Assembly (NCBI RefSeq): GCF_030167925.1
Contig: NZ_JASKUT010000001.1
Location: forward strand, 434,001-498,000
Direction of reading: 5' to 3'
Length of the DNA stretch: 64,000 nt
From: Paenibacillus silviterrae
GTDB lineage: Bacteria; Bacillota; Bacilli; Paenibacillales; NBRC-103111
Part shown: positions 33,810-43,964 of the stretch, piece by piece
Layout: each line of letters begins with the position of its first letter
How positions within the stretch are numbered: position 1 is the stretch's first letter
The notes under the pieces: model-generated
What the model saw: the letters and a program-made list of their open reading frames with translations, nothing else
What the model was told of the DNA's origin: nothing
Database searches by the model: none
Position numbers and translations under genes: made by a program

Positions 33810-36800
33810 ATGTACAATCGATACCAACGCAACATAAGCAGACTCCTTGTGCTTATCATGCTGATGACTACGCTTTTTGGCGCGAGCAGCGTCCATGTAC
33901 TGGCCGGCAGCACGGCCAATACCAGAGGCTTCGACGTGTGGGATTTCGGCGGAGTACCGGAAGCGGGGGAAGCCTACGTAAACCACATTACAGTCAGCAT
34001 GCTCAATGGCTTAACCGACTATGTTTCAGCGGGCGGGTCGCCTGCAAAGGGAGTGTTTAAAGCCAATGCTCCTTTCGGCGAATTAACCCTGTTCACATCG
34101 GGAACTCATAACAGACTTTACTATTATGACGGGAATGTGAACGGTGCGTTATCCTACGGCAACCCCACCAGCAAGACCTTTAGTGACGGATATGTCTCCA
34201 AAGGCTCCATTTACTCCGGCGGTAACGGGGACGACACAGCCAAGTATATGAGGATCGACAATGTGGCTGCCGGGGATACCATTACTCTTTATGGATTCGT
34301 CACGAATGGTACCGGCACCACCAAAGTAAATTTTGATTTGACCAACGCGGCAAACGTAACTACTAGAAAAAATACGGACACAGTGGATCAGGACGGAAAA
34401 AAGGTTACGTATTTGGCTCAAGAGTCCGGGACCTTAAAAATCTATTTTACAGAGTCCACAGGAAGCGTTAAACCGAATGTCGCTAGAATTACCAGAACGC
34501 CCGGTGTGAAAGTAAGCGGTAATCTGAATTTGAACGGGTATGCGCTTACAGGGCATTCGCTTGTATTCCAAAACAATTTAACTAGAGATGTCCTCAAGGC
34601 CACGCTAAACCCGGACGGTACATATGATGCAATTCTTCATGCGGGTTATTCCTACACTGCCGTTCTTCAAGGCGTCAGCTCAGAGTACTCGATTTCCGAC
34701 ACAACGAAGATATTGACCGCCTCAACGGCGGATATTGCGAACGGGATCGACAATAAAAACTTGGACGTTGCCCAAACCGCTATGGCAAATGTAAGCGGAA
34801 ACATTTTCGGGTTCGACAGCGGGTACAGCTTGAACAACTTCAAAATCACGTTAAACCCGCCGGAAGGAAGCCTTGCCCCGGTCGTTGAGGCTGCAGTCAA
34901 TAAAACCGATATGACGTATACCGCGGATGTCAGGGCAGGCGTAGCATATACAGCAATGCTTTCCGGTGTCAACGATTATGAGCTGATAAGCGGAAGCAGT
35001 GTCAATACAACTGTGAACATAACACAAAATATCACAGTAGCCCAAAAGGCGGTCTACACGGCATCGGGGATATTTGTAGGGCTGCCGTCAACCGTAACCG
35101 TTTCCAGCATCAAATTTACAAATGTGAGTGACGGCTATGGCTATACCGGTATCGTTACCGGCTCTGGGAACGGGGTGGATGGTGGATACACGGTCACTCT
35201 TCGAGACGGTGCCTACGCCATCACGGCGGTTTCCTCAGACCCTACCTATTCAACGATCGGGCATGTTGTGGTGAATGGAAGCAGCGTAACGAAGGATGTC
35301 AAATTCTCGACGACCACACCTCCTACCGCACTTCCAAGAATTGCCGATTTGTATGTAGGAGACAGCTCCAAGGCGAATAACTTCGCGACGGTAAAGGAAG
35401 CGCTCTCAACTGCAGCCCGGATGAACCCTACCAGTGAAGCGCAAAGAATCACGATCCATATTGCCCCGGGTGTCTACCGAGAGCAGCTGATCGTGAAAAC
35501 TCCCTATATCAGCTTTGTCAACACAGATCCGAACCAGGAAGTGAAAATCACGTGGTACTACGGCGTCGGATATGATTACTACAGTGTCGGGCCCGACGGT
35601 ACCTACAACGAGGATCGAGCTTTTGACAAATATGCCAAAGGCTTTCCCGGAAATTTCAAGTGGGGAGCTACCGTTTTTCTGGCGAAAGAAGCGAAAGGGT
35701 TTCGCGCGGAAAGCATTACCTTTGAAAATTCGTTCAATAAATACGTGACTCAGGAAGAGCTCGATGACGGAGTCGAGGTTACCAAAATCAGCACACCGAC
35801 CAATCTTACCGTAAGAAAGATGGGCCTTGACGCGACTTCGAGGGCAGCTACCGAAAGAGCTGCAGCGATCGGAATCGAGGCCGATAATGTTGAATTTTAC
35901 AAAAGCAAATTTCTTTCCAATCAGGATACGCTGTACACCGGAAACTCGGCAACCAATCAATATTTTAAGGATTGCTTTATCGAGGGAAATACGGATTATA
36001 TTTTCGGTGACGGCAATGTCGTATTCGATAACTGCATCTTGAACTTCGCCGGGTACAGCGATCAAGCCTCGGGGGGTTACATTACCGCTGCCAAGCCTTC
36101 TGCGGCAACCGCCTACGGATATTTGTTCCGAGATTCCGTCATAACGGCGACCAGCGGCAAAATGCAGACCTCCGGCTATTTCGGAAGACCTTGGGGACAA
36201 GAGGCAAAGGTGAAATTTTTGGACTCGAAGCTTCAGGACAGCTCACTTATTACACCTGAAGGGTGGACGTCCATGAGCAGCTCTACCCCTGAAAATGCTG
36301 GCTTTTACGAATATAACACCACCTATAACGGGGTTCCGGCGGACACCTCGGCAAGAAGGGGAAAGGTGCTCACAGGCGAAGCCGCTGTTACGGATGTCAC
36401 TTATTATTTGGGCAGCGACTGGACGCCGAAGTACTTCACACCTGGAAGTGTGACGGCACCTAATGTGCAGGTTGACTCGCAATCCTCAACCCAGATCGAC
36501 CTTAGCTGGCAGCCTTCCGCCAGTACGCTTGGCTCTGTGATTTATGCCGTCCATCAGAATGGTCAGAAGATCGGCACTACAACAGAAACGAAATACGCGG
36601 TTGGGGGACTTGCTCCGTCTACGGCTTACAGCTTTCATGTAACGGCCGCGAGCACAGCGGGCAATACGGCGGTGAGTGCGGTAGTTCAAGCAACCACAAC
36701 GGCTGTTGCTGCAGGTGTCCCTGCGGCACCGACGATCGCGGCAACCGCCGGTAACGGCACAGCTAACATTACGTGGAGCACCGTAACGGGCGCAACATAC

Positions 36801-38549
36801 TTCACGGTAAAGGGCAAGCCAGCGGGAAGTACAGTGTACAACATGGTATATACGTTGAACAGTCCGACGGTAACTTCTTACACTTACTCAGGCTTGATCA
36901 ATGGAACGGCATATGAATTTGTTGTAACCGCGTCCAATAGCTACGGTGAAAGCGCCAATTCGAACGTGGTCAACATTACGCCGGGAGCAACACCGGGATC
37001 CAATGGAAAAATCAAGCCGGAGGACTTCATCGGCGCCGATATCGGTAGTCCGACCATAACGGGTTCATCAAGCTTTGATGACGATACCAATGTATTTACT
37101 CTAACAGGGTCAGGAAAAGGGATTGATAAAAACGCAACCGGATTGGACCAGTTCTACTTGAAGGCCGTTAAGCTCAAGGGGGATTATTCCATCAGTGCAA
37201 AAGCGAATTTGGTAGGCTCCGGATCTGCGTCTTACGGCAACTTGGGGTTAACCGTCAGAGAGAGCCTGGATGCCAACAGCTATCACTATTCGCTCTTCGG
37301 GCAATTCAGCAGTACATCGAACGCAAGAAAAATGTATAGATACAGCGGACAATCAAACGGCTCCAATGAAACCATTATTCTTCAAGGTACGGCCTATTTG
37401 AAGCTAACCAAGGTTGGGGATAAGATCACAGCGATTGTTAGTTCTGCACCCATTCCTGAGAATCCGGTAGCATCCGACACGTTGAAAATCATCAGCGCTA
37501 CGGCCACAAGATTAGGTCTGGATGCCAGCGGAAATCCAAAAGAGCTCTACGTAGGTTTGATGGCGACCTCAGCGAATACAACCAGGTCCGTTACGGGGAC
37601 TTTTGAAGATGTAACCATTGTCATGGCTGACGGAACAGTCGCTTTTGATTCGAATGAGGGGAAGCCGATCGCACCGAAAAGCGTTGCAGTAAAGCCATAT
37701 GATAAGAGTGCGCTCGTTACTTGGAAACCTCTTGCTACAGCGACGTCCTATACGGTAAAACAGAGCACAAGTGCGCAAGGTCCATTTACGGAGGTACAAA
37801 CGGTTACCGGTTCTGTATATCAGGCCCAGATCAGCGGTCTGGAAAATGAGAAGACGTACTATTTTGTCGTAACTGCAAGCAATGCAAGCGGGGAAAGTAT
37901 TCCGTCCCAAGTGGTAAGCACTGTTCCTACCGCTTCCGCATTAGTGCCGCCGGTCATCACCATGACTTCCGCTGAGCCGGCAGGTCAGGTATTCAGCGCT
38001 GTGCTGCCTCTTAGCGGAGCCGTAGACAAACAAAGCGTCTTAACCATCAGTAATAACGGCGTACCGGTAAAGCTGGATGGAGAGAAAACAAGCTTATCCC
38101 TTAGCAAGAACGGAGCTTTCAACGTCACTTTGATTCTGGTGCCGGGCGTGAATGACATCGAAATCAAAGCGGTGGATACTTACGGGAATGAAGCCACGAA
38201 GAAGTATCATGTAACTTATACCTATAAAGCGGCAAACCTTACCTTCTATGATGTGAACGGTCAAGTAGTTACCGAATTGGCGTCAGGTAAGGACATTGTT
38301 GTCAAGGCTCAGGTTGAAAATTACATTGCTTCTACGAAGGATGCGGTCATGGTTCTTGGCCTATACGACGAGCATAACAACCTGATGAAGTTTGTGTATA
38401 CGGCCGAGACTTTATCGAACGGGGAAACAGAACAGTTCGCTGCACGTATAAAGCTGCCGGATGATGTGAGCGGATATACAGTAAAAGCTTTCATATGGGA
38501 CAGCTTCATGGATATGAATCCTGTATCTGATGTGATCGTGTTGAAGTAG
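33810..38549 (+). CDS. Very large secreted multidomain pectinesterase
   Basis: About 1580 residues. Signal peptide (ISRLLVLIMLMTTLFGASSV then HVLAG). An N-terminal ~480 residues of beta-rich modules, with carbohydrate-binding character (NGTGTTKVNFDLTN, VSGNIFGFDSGYSLNNFKIT). Pectinesterase (CE8) beta-helix from about residue 510 to 880 with the catalytic set QDTLYTG (Gln near 705), DYIFGDGNVVFDNC (Asp near 729) and GRPWG (Arg near 793). It removes methyl groups from pectin so lyases and hydrolases can act. Then two fibronectin-III-like domains, a concanavalin-like module (GADIGSPTITGSSSF), another Fn3, and a C-terminal module similar to that of the next gene's product. ATG 33810 has AGGAGAG upstream; GTG 33777 is less likely. 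26 nt before the pectate lyase gene. Confidence 0.93.
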   Translation: MYNRYQRNISRLLVLIMLMTTLFGASSVHVLAGSTANTRGFDVWDFGGVPEAGEAYVNHITVSMLNGLTDYVSAGGSPAKGVFKANAPFGELTLFTSGTHNRLYYYDGNVNGALSYGNPTSKTFSDGYVSKGSIYSGGNGDDTAKYMRIDNVAAGDTITLYGFVTNGTGTTKVNFDLTNAANVTTRKNTDTVDQDGKKVTYLAQESGTLKIYFTESTGSVKPNVARITRTPGVKVSGNLNLNGYALTGHSLVFQNNLTRDVLKATLNPDGTYDAILHAGYSYTAVLQGVSSEYSISDTTKILTASTADIANGIDNKNLDVAQTAMANVSGNIFGFDSGYSLNNFKITLNPPEGSLAPVVEAAVNKTDMTYTADVRAGVAYTAMLSGVNDYELISGSSVNTTVNITQNITVAQKAVYTASGIFVGLPSTVTVSSIKFTNVSDGYGYTGIVTGSGNGVDGGYTVTLRDGAYAITAVSSDPTYSTIGHVVVNGSSVTKDVKFSTTTPPTALPRIADLYVGDSSKANNFATVKEALSTAARMNPTSEAQRITIHIAPGVYREQLIVKTPYISFVNTDPNQEVKITWYYGVGYDYYSVGPDGTYNEDRAFDKYAKGFPGNFKWGATVFLAKEAKGFRAESITFENSFNKYVTQEELDDGVEVTKISTPTNLTVRKMGLDATSRAATERAAAIGIEADNVEFYKSKFLSNQDTLYTGNSATNQYFKDCFIEGNTDYIFGDGNVVFDNCILNFAGYSDQASGGYITAAKPSAATAYGYLFRDSVITATSGKMQTSGYFGRPWGQEAKVKFLDSKLQDSSLITPEGWTSMSSSTPENAGFYEYNTTYNGVPADTSARRGKVLTGEAAVTDVTYYLGSDWTPKYFTPGSVTAPNVQVDSQSSTQIDLSWQPSASTLGSVIYAVHQNGQKIGTTTETKYAVGGLAPSTAYSFHVTAASTAGNTAVSAVVQATTTAVAAGVPAAPTIAATAGNGTANITWSTVTGATYFTVKGKPAGSTVYNMVYTLNSPTVTSYTYSGLINGTAYEFVVTASNSYGESANSNVVNITPGATPGSNGKIKPEDFIGADIGSPTITGSSSFDDDTNVFTLTGSGKGIDKNATGLDQFYLKAVKLKGDYSISAKANLVGSGSASYGNLGLTVRESLDANSYHYSLFGQFSSTSNARKMYRYSGQSNGSNETIILQGTAYLKLTKVGDKITAIVSSAPIPENPVASDTLKIISATATRLGLDASGNPKELYVGLMATSANTTRSVTGTFEDVTIVMADGTVAFDSNEGKPIAPKSVAVKPYDKSALVTWKPLATATSYTVKQSTSAQGPFTEVQTVTGSVYQAQISGLENEKTYYFVVTASNASGESIPSQVVSTVPTASALVPPVITMTSAEPAGQVFSAVLPLSGAVDKQSVLTISNNGVPVKLDGEKTSLSLSKNGAFNVTLILVPGVNDIEIKAVDTYGNEATKKYHVTYTYKAANLTFYDVNGQVVTELASGKDIVVKAQVENYIASTKDAVMVLGLYDEHNNLMKFVYTAETLSNGETEQFAARIKLPDDVSGYTVKAFIWDSFMDMNPVSDVIVLK

Positions 38550-38574
38550 GACCAAACTAGGAGGATAGCTTACC

Positions 38575-41166
38575 ATGAGGAAGAAATTTGTATTCGCTGT
38601 GATGTGCGCTCTAGTGGGCTTTTCATCACTGGCTCCTGATGTAACGGTCAAAGCCGAGGGTGCAGGAGCCCCTTCTACCATCCCGGCATTTCCCGGCGCC
38701 GAAGGCGGAGGCATGTATGCCAGCGGCGGCCGCGGCTATGATGTGTATGAAGTTACCAACTTGAATGACTCCGGTCCGGGGTCGTTAAGAGATGCCATAA
38801 GCAGCGATAACCGAATGGTTGTGTTTCGTGTTTCGGGAACCATTCACTTATCGAGCTCATTAAGCTTTTCGGGCAGAAAAAATATTACCGTCGCGGGGCA
38901 AACCGCCCCGGGGGACGGGATTGCAGTGGCCGGATACAATACGGATGTAAGCAATGCGAATAACATCATCATTCGCTACCTGCGTTTTAGACCCGGTTCG
39001 GCGAATATTCATAGCGAACCGGATTCCCTTGGCGGCAGAGGCTCCAATTACTTGATGATTGACCACGTATCTGCAAGCTGGTCTACGGACGAAACACTGT
39101 CCTTCTACGAGAACAACAATATGACGGTTCAGTGGAGCTTGATCAGCGAGAGCCTGACGGTATCCGGTCACATTAAGGGAAAACATGGATACGGCGGTAT
39201 CTGGGGAGGAAATGCGACAAGCTTCCATCACAATATGTTTGTTAACCATACGAGCCGGATGCCAAGGCTCGGAAACGGTACGACCCCAGGCACTGTAACG
39301 ATGGCTAACAATGTGATCTATAACTGGGGCTTTAATAACACGTATGGAGGAACGATCGGGCTTAAATCCAATGTAGTCAATAATTACTACAAACCGGGTC
39401 CTTCCACAGATAGTTCCGTGAAGGGAAGAATCATAAACCCTGGCGACGGGGAATTTTATATCAACGGTAATTTCATGTTTGGCAATCCCGAGGCGAGTGC
39501 TGACAATCGAAAGGGAATTCAAGACCAAAGTGCATCCACAGTGATTTCCAATGCCCCCTTTCAAGACAATGGGTACAATTTGTTGAATGTGGAGGATCCT
39601 CAAGCAGCTTATAACCATGTGATACGTCAAGTAGGCGCGGTCCTGCCCAAGCGGGATGCGTCCGATGCCAGAATCATTCAGGATGTAATCGATGGAACAG
39701 GAAGAATCATTAATCGGGAATATGAGGTCGGCGGTTACCCGGAATTGCGAACAGGAGCCATTCCGGATGACACGGATCATGACGGAATGCCCGATGCCTG
39801 GGAGGAGTCGCATGGCTTGAACAAGAACGATGCTTCTGACGGCAAAGCCATCACGGCCAGCGGCTACAGCAATTTGGAAATTTATCTGAACAGCTTGGTG
39901 GATTGGTCTTATGCACCGGAGAATCCGGTCGTGAAGGTGACAACCCCAACCTATAACGCTTTGTATGGTGCAGGCGGCCCCATACAAGTGGATGTAGTTG
40001 CCTCCGATGCCGATGGAATTACTAAGGTAGAATTTTATAAGAATGACGCTAAGCTCGGAGAAGACTTGGAAGCTCCGTATAGCTATATTTGGGAGCAAGC
40101 TGAAGAAGGTACCTATTATATCTCAGCAAGAGCTTACGATAACAAAGGAAATGCGACGCAGAGCACCTCTATGCCGATTCATGTGAATGGTCCTGAGGTT
40201 ACGGCTCCGTGGAATTCAGCGGACATCGGGAGCACTCCCGTACAAGGAAGCGGAAGCTTGGATGCCTCCGGTGTTTTGACCGTTAAGGGATCCGGGAAGA
40301 TTACAGGAACCAAGGACAGCCTCCACTTCGTTTATCAGCCTATCAGCGGCAATGCAGCTTTAACGGCCCGACTTGATTCGATCGCGCTCTTGGATAACAA
40401 TGCGATTTCCGGACTCATGATCCGGGAAAGTCTGGAGCCCGATGCGGCCGAGGCATTCATCAGTTCATCCATCGTCAAGGCGGACAGGGACGAGAATATG
40501 AACGGCGACAAAGACGATACCTATTATGCGACATATTTTTCAACGAGAATGAATAAGGGTGAAGCGGTAAAAACATTGGATGGCGCCGCCTATCCTCAGG
40601 ACTACCTGCCGGCTTTAACGGATCACAACTTACCGATCTGGCTGAAAATCGAGCGGGTCGACAACACGGTAATTGCGTACACCTCCACGGACGGGATCGC
40701 CTGGAAGGAGCTTGCGAGGAAGGCCTTTGCCATGGGGAAAGAAGCCTATATCGGATTTGCGGTCGATGCGACTCAGCCGTCCATTGCCAATGTGTATTAC
40801 AATACGGCGAAGTTCTCAGTTATTCGGCTTACGAATTCCTTTACTGTAAGCGATGTAAAGATCACCGATATTTCGGGCAAACCTGTCGCCGGTCTTACGC
40901 CTGGATTGAATGCGGTAGCCGCAGTTACGGTAAATAAAAATTCCAGCGCGAATCAAACTGCTGTCATTGCCATTCAGCTTTGTGACGCGAACGATAACGT
41001 ACTGGGTACTTCCTATGTAGAGTCGCCGTTTAGCGCGGGACAAACCAAAACGGTGAAAGCGGGCTTCAGCACCCCGATGCATTTGGAGGGACTCAAGATC
41101 AAAGCTTTCGTGGTCAACAAAATGACAGGTGGAATGAAAATTTCAAATGAAATTACGGTTCATTAG
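38575..41166 (+). CDS. Secreted multidomain pectate lyase
   Basis: 863 residues. Signal peptide (FVFAVMCALVGFSSLAPDVT). Parallel beta-helix of the PL1-like pectate-lyase type over about residues 35-400: FPGAEGGGMYASGGRGYDVY, LNDSGPGSLRDAI, a YLMIDHVSASWSTDE motif and NHTSRMPRLGN with the lyase Arg pattern. It cleaves de-esterified galacturonan by beta-elimination with calcium. Then a Ca-binding-like DDTDHDGMPDAWEESHGLN, an Ig-like domain (VEFYKNDAKLGEDLEAPYSY), a concanavalin-like module (SADIGSTPVQGSGSLD) and a C-terminal module like that of the pectinesterase. AGGAGGAT precedes the ATG. Same operon as the pectinesterase. Confidence 0.92.
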   Translation: MRKKFVFAVMCALVGFSSLAPDVTVKAEGAGAPSTIPAFPGAEGGGMYASGGRGYDVYEVTNLNDSGPGSLRDAISSDNRMVVFRVSGTIHLSSSLSFSGRKNITVAGQTAPGDGIAVAGYNTDVSNANNIIIRYLRFRPGSANIHSEPDSLGGRGSNYLMIDHVSASWSTDETLSFYENNNMTVQWSLISESLTVSGHIKGKHGYGGIWGGNATSFHHNMFVNHTSRMPRLGNGTTPGTVTMANNVIYNWGFNNTYGGTIGLKSNVVNNYYKPGPSTDSSVKGRIINPGDGEFYINGNFMFGNPEASADNRKGIQDQSASTVISNAPFQDNGYNLLNVEDPQAAYNHVIRQVGAVLPKRDASDARIIQDVIDGTGRIINREYEVGGYPELRTGAIPDDTDHDGMPDAWEESHGLNKNDASDGKAITASGYSNLEIYLNSLVDWSYAPENPVVKVTTPTYNALYGAGGPIQVDVVASDADGITKVEFYKNDAKLGEDLEAPYSYIWEQAEEGTYYISARAYDNKGNATQSTSMPIHVNGPEVTAPWNSADIGSTPVQGSGSLDASGVLTVKGSGKITGTKDSLHFVYQPISGNAALTARLDSIALLDNNAISGLMIRESLEPDAAEAFISSSIVKADRDENMNGDKDDTYYATYFSTRMNKGEAVKTLDGAAYPQDYLPALTDHNLPIWLKIERVDNTVIAYTSTDGIAWKELARKAFAMGKEAYIGFAVDATQPSIANVYYNTAKFSVIRLTNSFTVSDVKITDISGKPVAGLTPGLNAVAAVTVNKNSSANQTAVIAIQLCDANDNVLGTSYVESPFSAGQTKTVKAGFSTPMHLEGLKIKAFVVNKMTGGMKISNEITVH

Positions 41167-41219
41167 TCGGACTGGGGTAACTAGGAGACCGGTGCGGAAT
41201 CTAAGTTAGGGGCGAGCAT

Positions 41220-43499
41220 ATGAGTAAGATGAGTTTAAAGTATTTTCGAGCTTTCATAGCGGTGCTGCTGTTCTCGGCAATGATGGTCAATGCAAGCACT
41301 ATAAAAGGATTCGCCGCTTCAGCTCTAACCGTTCAGCAAACGATTGAAAATAATAAAGCCGAATTTAAAGTAACGGATACGGCGGCATCCAATGATCCGG
41401 TAACCATAGTCATCCTGCAAAAGCAGACGAACTCGCTTGTATTTGCGGATCAAGCGAGCCTTACGGGCGGAGCGGCTACGTTTATTACCTTATTGCCTAA
41501 AGGGGATTATACCGGATTTGTTGGTTCCACAAACAGCAATAAGGTGAATCTTCAGGACTTCAGTATCGTCAAAGAAGAGAGCATCGTCGGGTTCCGACCG
41601 ATGAAGGCCATTGCTGTTGCAAAGGGCGCATCGGTAGTATTGCCAAGCTCCGTCGTTGCCATTTTTGATGACGGAGCCAATAGAGAAGTCGGCGTACAAT
41701 GGACACATGTTCCATCAACGGACGTATCCGGTCAGTTTACCGCTATCGGTAAAGTGAACGGCAGCAGCGAAACGGTGAGATTGAGCTTGCAGGTCGGTGA
41801 AGGCAACAACGGCGGCGGGAACAACGGCGGCGGCGACAACGGCGGCGGCGACAACGGCGGCGGGAACAACGGCGGCGGCGACAACGGCGGCGGGAACAAC
41901 GGCGGCGGCGACAACGGCGGCGGGAACAACGGCGGCGGGAACAACGGCGGCGGGAACAACGGCGGCGGCGACAACGGCGGCGGGAACAACGGCGGCGGCG
42001 ACAACGGCGGCGGGAACAACGGCGGCGGCGACAACGGCGGCGGGAACAACGGCGGCGGGAACAACGGCGGCGGCGACAACGGCGGCGGGAACAACGGCGG
42101 CGGGAACAACGGCGGCGGCGACAACGGCGGCGGGAACAACGGCGGCGGCGACAACGGCGGCGGGAATAACGGCGGCGGCGACAACGGCGGCGGGAACAAC
42201 GGCGGCGGCAACAACGGCGGCGGGAACAACGGCGGCGGGAACAACGGCGGCGGCGACAACGGCGGCGGGAACAACGGCGGCGGGAACAACGGCAGAGGCA
42301 ATAACGGTTCCACAACGACGGCTAACCAAGCATCGATTACCGTGATTCCTAAGCTGGATCGTTCCACTACTACAGCGAAAGCGGAAATCGCAGCAGCGGT
42401 AATCGATTCCGCCTTTGCCAATGCAGCGACTGACACTAAGGGTGTCAAAACCATTACAATCAATCTGGACAAAGTAGACGGTGCCAAAGCTTACGAGCCG
42501 ACTTTACCGGCAAGCGTGCTGGTACAAGGGGATAAAAAGCAGATTATCAAAGTAAATACCCCTATAGGAAGCGTGGAATTACCCGGCAATATGGTCAAAG
42601 CTTCTTCGGCTGCTGCCGGTACGGTCATTTCCGTTCCGATTGCAGCGGTTGACAAATCTTCAATAGCAGACCCGAAATTGAGAGATGCGATAGGCGACAG
42701 GCCGATAGTAGAATTGAATCTGAAAGTGGACGGTAAGCTCATAAGCTGGGCAAATAAGGATGCAGCCGTTAAGGTGTCTGTCAAGTACACACCCAAACCC
42801 GAGGAAATAAAGATTAACGAGCATATTGTAATCTGGTATATCGATGGCGCCGGGAAAGCCGTCAAGGTTCCGAATGCCAAATACAATGCCGCAGCGGGAA
42901 CAGTAACCTTTACTACGACCCATTTCAGTCAATATGCTATATCTTATGACTTTAAGACCTTCGACGATGCGGGTGTATATCCATGGGCACAAGTTCCGAT
43001 TGAAGTGTTGGCTTCTAAAGGAATCATCAACGGGGCTTCTGAAACTGCATTCAACCCTTCGGAAAAGATTACAAGGGCGGACTTCCTGCTGCTTCTGGTG
43101 AAGACATTGGGAATATCCGCTGACTTCAGTGACAACTTCAGTGATGTCAGCCCATCCGATTATTACTACGAGGCGTTGGGCATTGCCAAACAACTCGGGA
43201 TCGCAAATGGAACCGGCGCGAATGTTTTCCATCCTAAGGAATATATCTCTCGTCAGGACTTGATGGTTCTCAGTGCAAGAGCGCTAAAAATTGCCGGGAT
43301 GAGTGCGCATCAGGGCGGTGCTGAAGATATTCAGAAGTTTGGTGATAAATCGGGTGTTGCTTCCTATGCGGTTGTAGACATCGGCACTATGGTGAAGGAA
43401 GGCATCGTGAGCGGAGATGGAGATCTTCTTCATCCGCAAGCCAATGCCACCAGAGCTGAAACGGCTGCCATCATGTACAGAATCTTTAAAAAGCAATAA
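41220..43499 (+). CDS. SLH-domain surface protein with glycine-rich repeat linker
   Basis: 759 residues. N-terminal signal sequence (YFRAFIAVLLFSAMMVNAST), an unrecognised ~100-residue domain and a Big_4-like domain (VVAIFDDGANREVGVQWTHV). Then 32 five-residue units of GGG[DN]N plus one GRGNN (about residues 196-360), a middle domain of unknown type (residues ~380-580), and three C-terminal SLH domains (motifs ITRADF, ISRQDL, ATRAET) that bind pyruvylated cell-wall polymers. It follows the pectate lyase by 53 bp and ends at a strong terminator, so it belongs to the pectinase operon. It may anchor or display functions at the surface; no catalytic motif is seen. An ATG at 41229 is an alternative start. 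Confidence 0.9.
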   Translation: MSKMSLKYFRAFIAVLLFSAMMVNASTIKGFAASALTVQQTIENNKAEFKVTDTAASNDPVTIVILQKQTNSLVFADQASLTGGAATFITLLPKGDYTGFVGSTNSNKVNLQDFSIVKEESIVGFRPMKAIAVAKGASVVLPSSVVAIFDDGANREVGVQWTHVPSTDVSGQFTAIGKVNGSSETVRLSLQVGEGNNGGGNNGGGDNGGGDNGGGNNGGGDNGGGNNGGGDNGGGNNGGGNNGGGNNGGGDNGGGNNGGGDNGGGNNGGGDNGGGNNGGGNNGGGDNGGGNNGGGNNGGGDNGGGNNGGGDNGGGNNGGGDNGGGNNGGGNNGGGNNGGGNNGGGDNGGGNNGGGNNGRGNNGSTTTANQASITVIPKLDRSTTTAKAEIAAAVIDSAFANAATDTKGVKTITINLDKVDGAKAYEPTLPASVLVQGDKKQIIKVNTPIGSVELPGNMVKASSAAAGTVISVPIAAVDKSSIADPKLRDAIGDRPIVELNLKVDGKLISWANKDAAVKVSVKYTPKPEEIKINEHIVIWYIDGAGKAVKVPNAKYNAAAGTVTFTTTHFSQYAISYDFKTFDDAGVYPWAQVPIEVLASKGIINGASETAFNPSEKITRADFLLLLVKTLGISADFSDNFSDVSPSDYYYEALGIAKQLGIANGTGANVFHPKEYISRQDLMVLSARALKIAGMSAHQGGAEDIQKFGDKSGVASYAVVDIGTMVKEGIVSGDGDLLHPQANATRAETAAIMYRIFKKQ
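41805..42302 (+). repeat. 15-bp minisatellite inside the SLH protein gene
   Basis: About 33 uninterrupted units of AACAACGGCGGCGGG or GACAACGGCGGCGGC, encoding NNGGG or DNGGG. Length change by whole units keeps the frame. All six reading frames are open across it, so the proline-, alanine- and arginine-rich frames on the other strand are by-products. Confidence 0.97.
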
Positions 43500-43514
43500 A
43501 AAGTACAGTTAATT

Positions 43515-43556
43515 AAGACTCCGGAGCCGATTTAAGCGAATCCGGAGTCTTTTTAT
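43515..43556 (+). terminator. Terminator of the pectinase-SLH operon
   Basis: AAGACTCCGGA (43515-43525) / TCCGGAGTCTT (43541-43551) followed by TTTA. Confidence 0.92.
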
Positions 43557-43579
43557 TCCAAAATCGCCGGATCAACTAA

Positions 43580-43675
43580 GGATGCAAAGCTGCTAAAGAA
43601 GTCAATTTCATAATTAGAAAGCCCTTGTGGAATAAGGCTTTTTCGGCATACAAAAAAGGAGTACCTCCCCACATT
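43580..43675. repeat. Composite intergenic repeat C, first block
   Basis: GATGCAAAGCTGCTAAAGAA, GTCAATTTCATAATTAGAAA and GGAGTACCTCCCCACATT match 20640-20734 with few changes. Confidence 0.82.
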
Positions 43676-43788
43676 CTCGAAGTTAAGGTTATCAAATGGC
43701 ATGGGCAACACGAAGGCGCAAAAAACGGGCCTTTGTCGATCTCGAACTAAATGTACAGCTCGAAATTGGATACCTGTGGCAGATAGAT

Positions 43789-43964
43789 CGCGTTACAGAG
43801 CGTCTGGCGCTTAACACGGCCCGGTAATGCTCCCTGTAACGTTATGAAATCACCTTACTGTACCAAAAATGTGTTCATCTGCCACCGTAAGATGAAAAAA
43901 TCGCGTTACAATGCGTCTGGTGCTTAAAACGTCCCGGTAACGCTCCTTGTAACGTTATGAAATC
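43789..43964. repeat. 113-bp tandem units of composite repeat C, left of the IS4 element
   Basis: Units start with CGCGTTACA at 43789 and 43902 (113 bp apart). The second unit is cut by the IS4-family element at 43965 and resumes at 45491. Confidence 0.9.

Noticed and set aside
38860..40098. 412-residue minus-strand frame opposite the pectate lyase gene
   Set aside because: It is a shadow of codon bias on the coding strand: no ribosome binding site, no recognisable motifs, and it lies fully inside a gene with clear homology.
41715..42487. Proline-, alanine- and arginine-rich proteins on the minus strand over the minisatellite, and a Thr/Ala-rich frame on the plus strand
   Set aside because: All six frames are open because the 15-bp unit lacks stop-forming triplets; none has a ribosome binding site, and the SLH protein frame is clearly the coding one.
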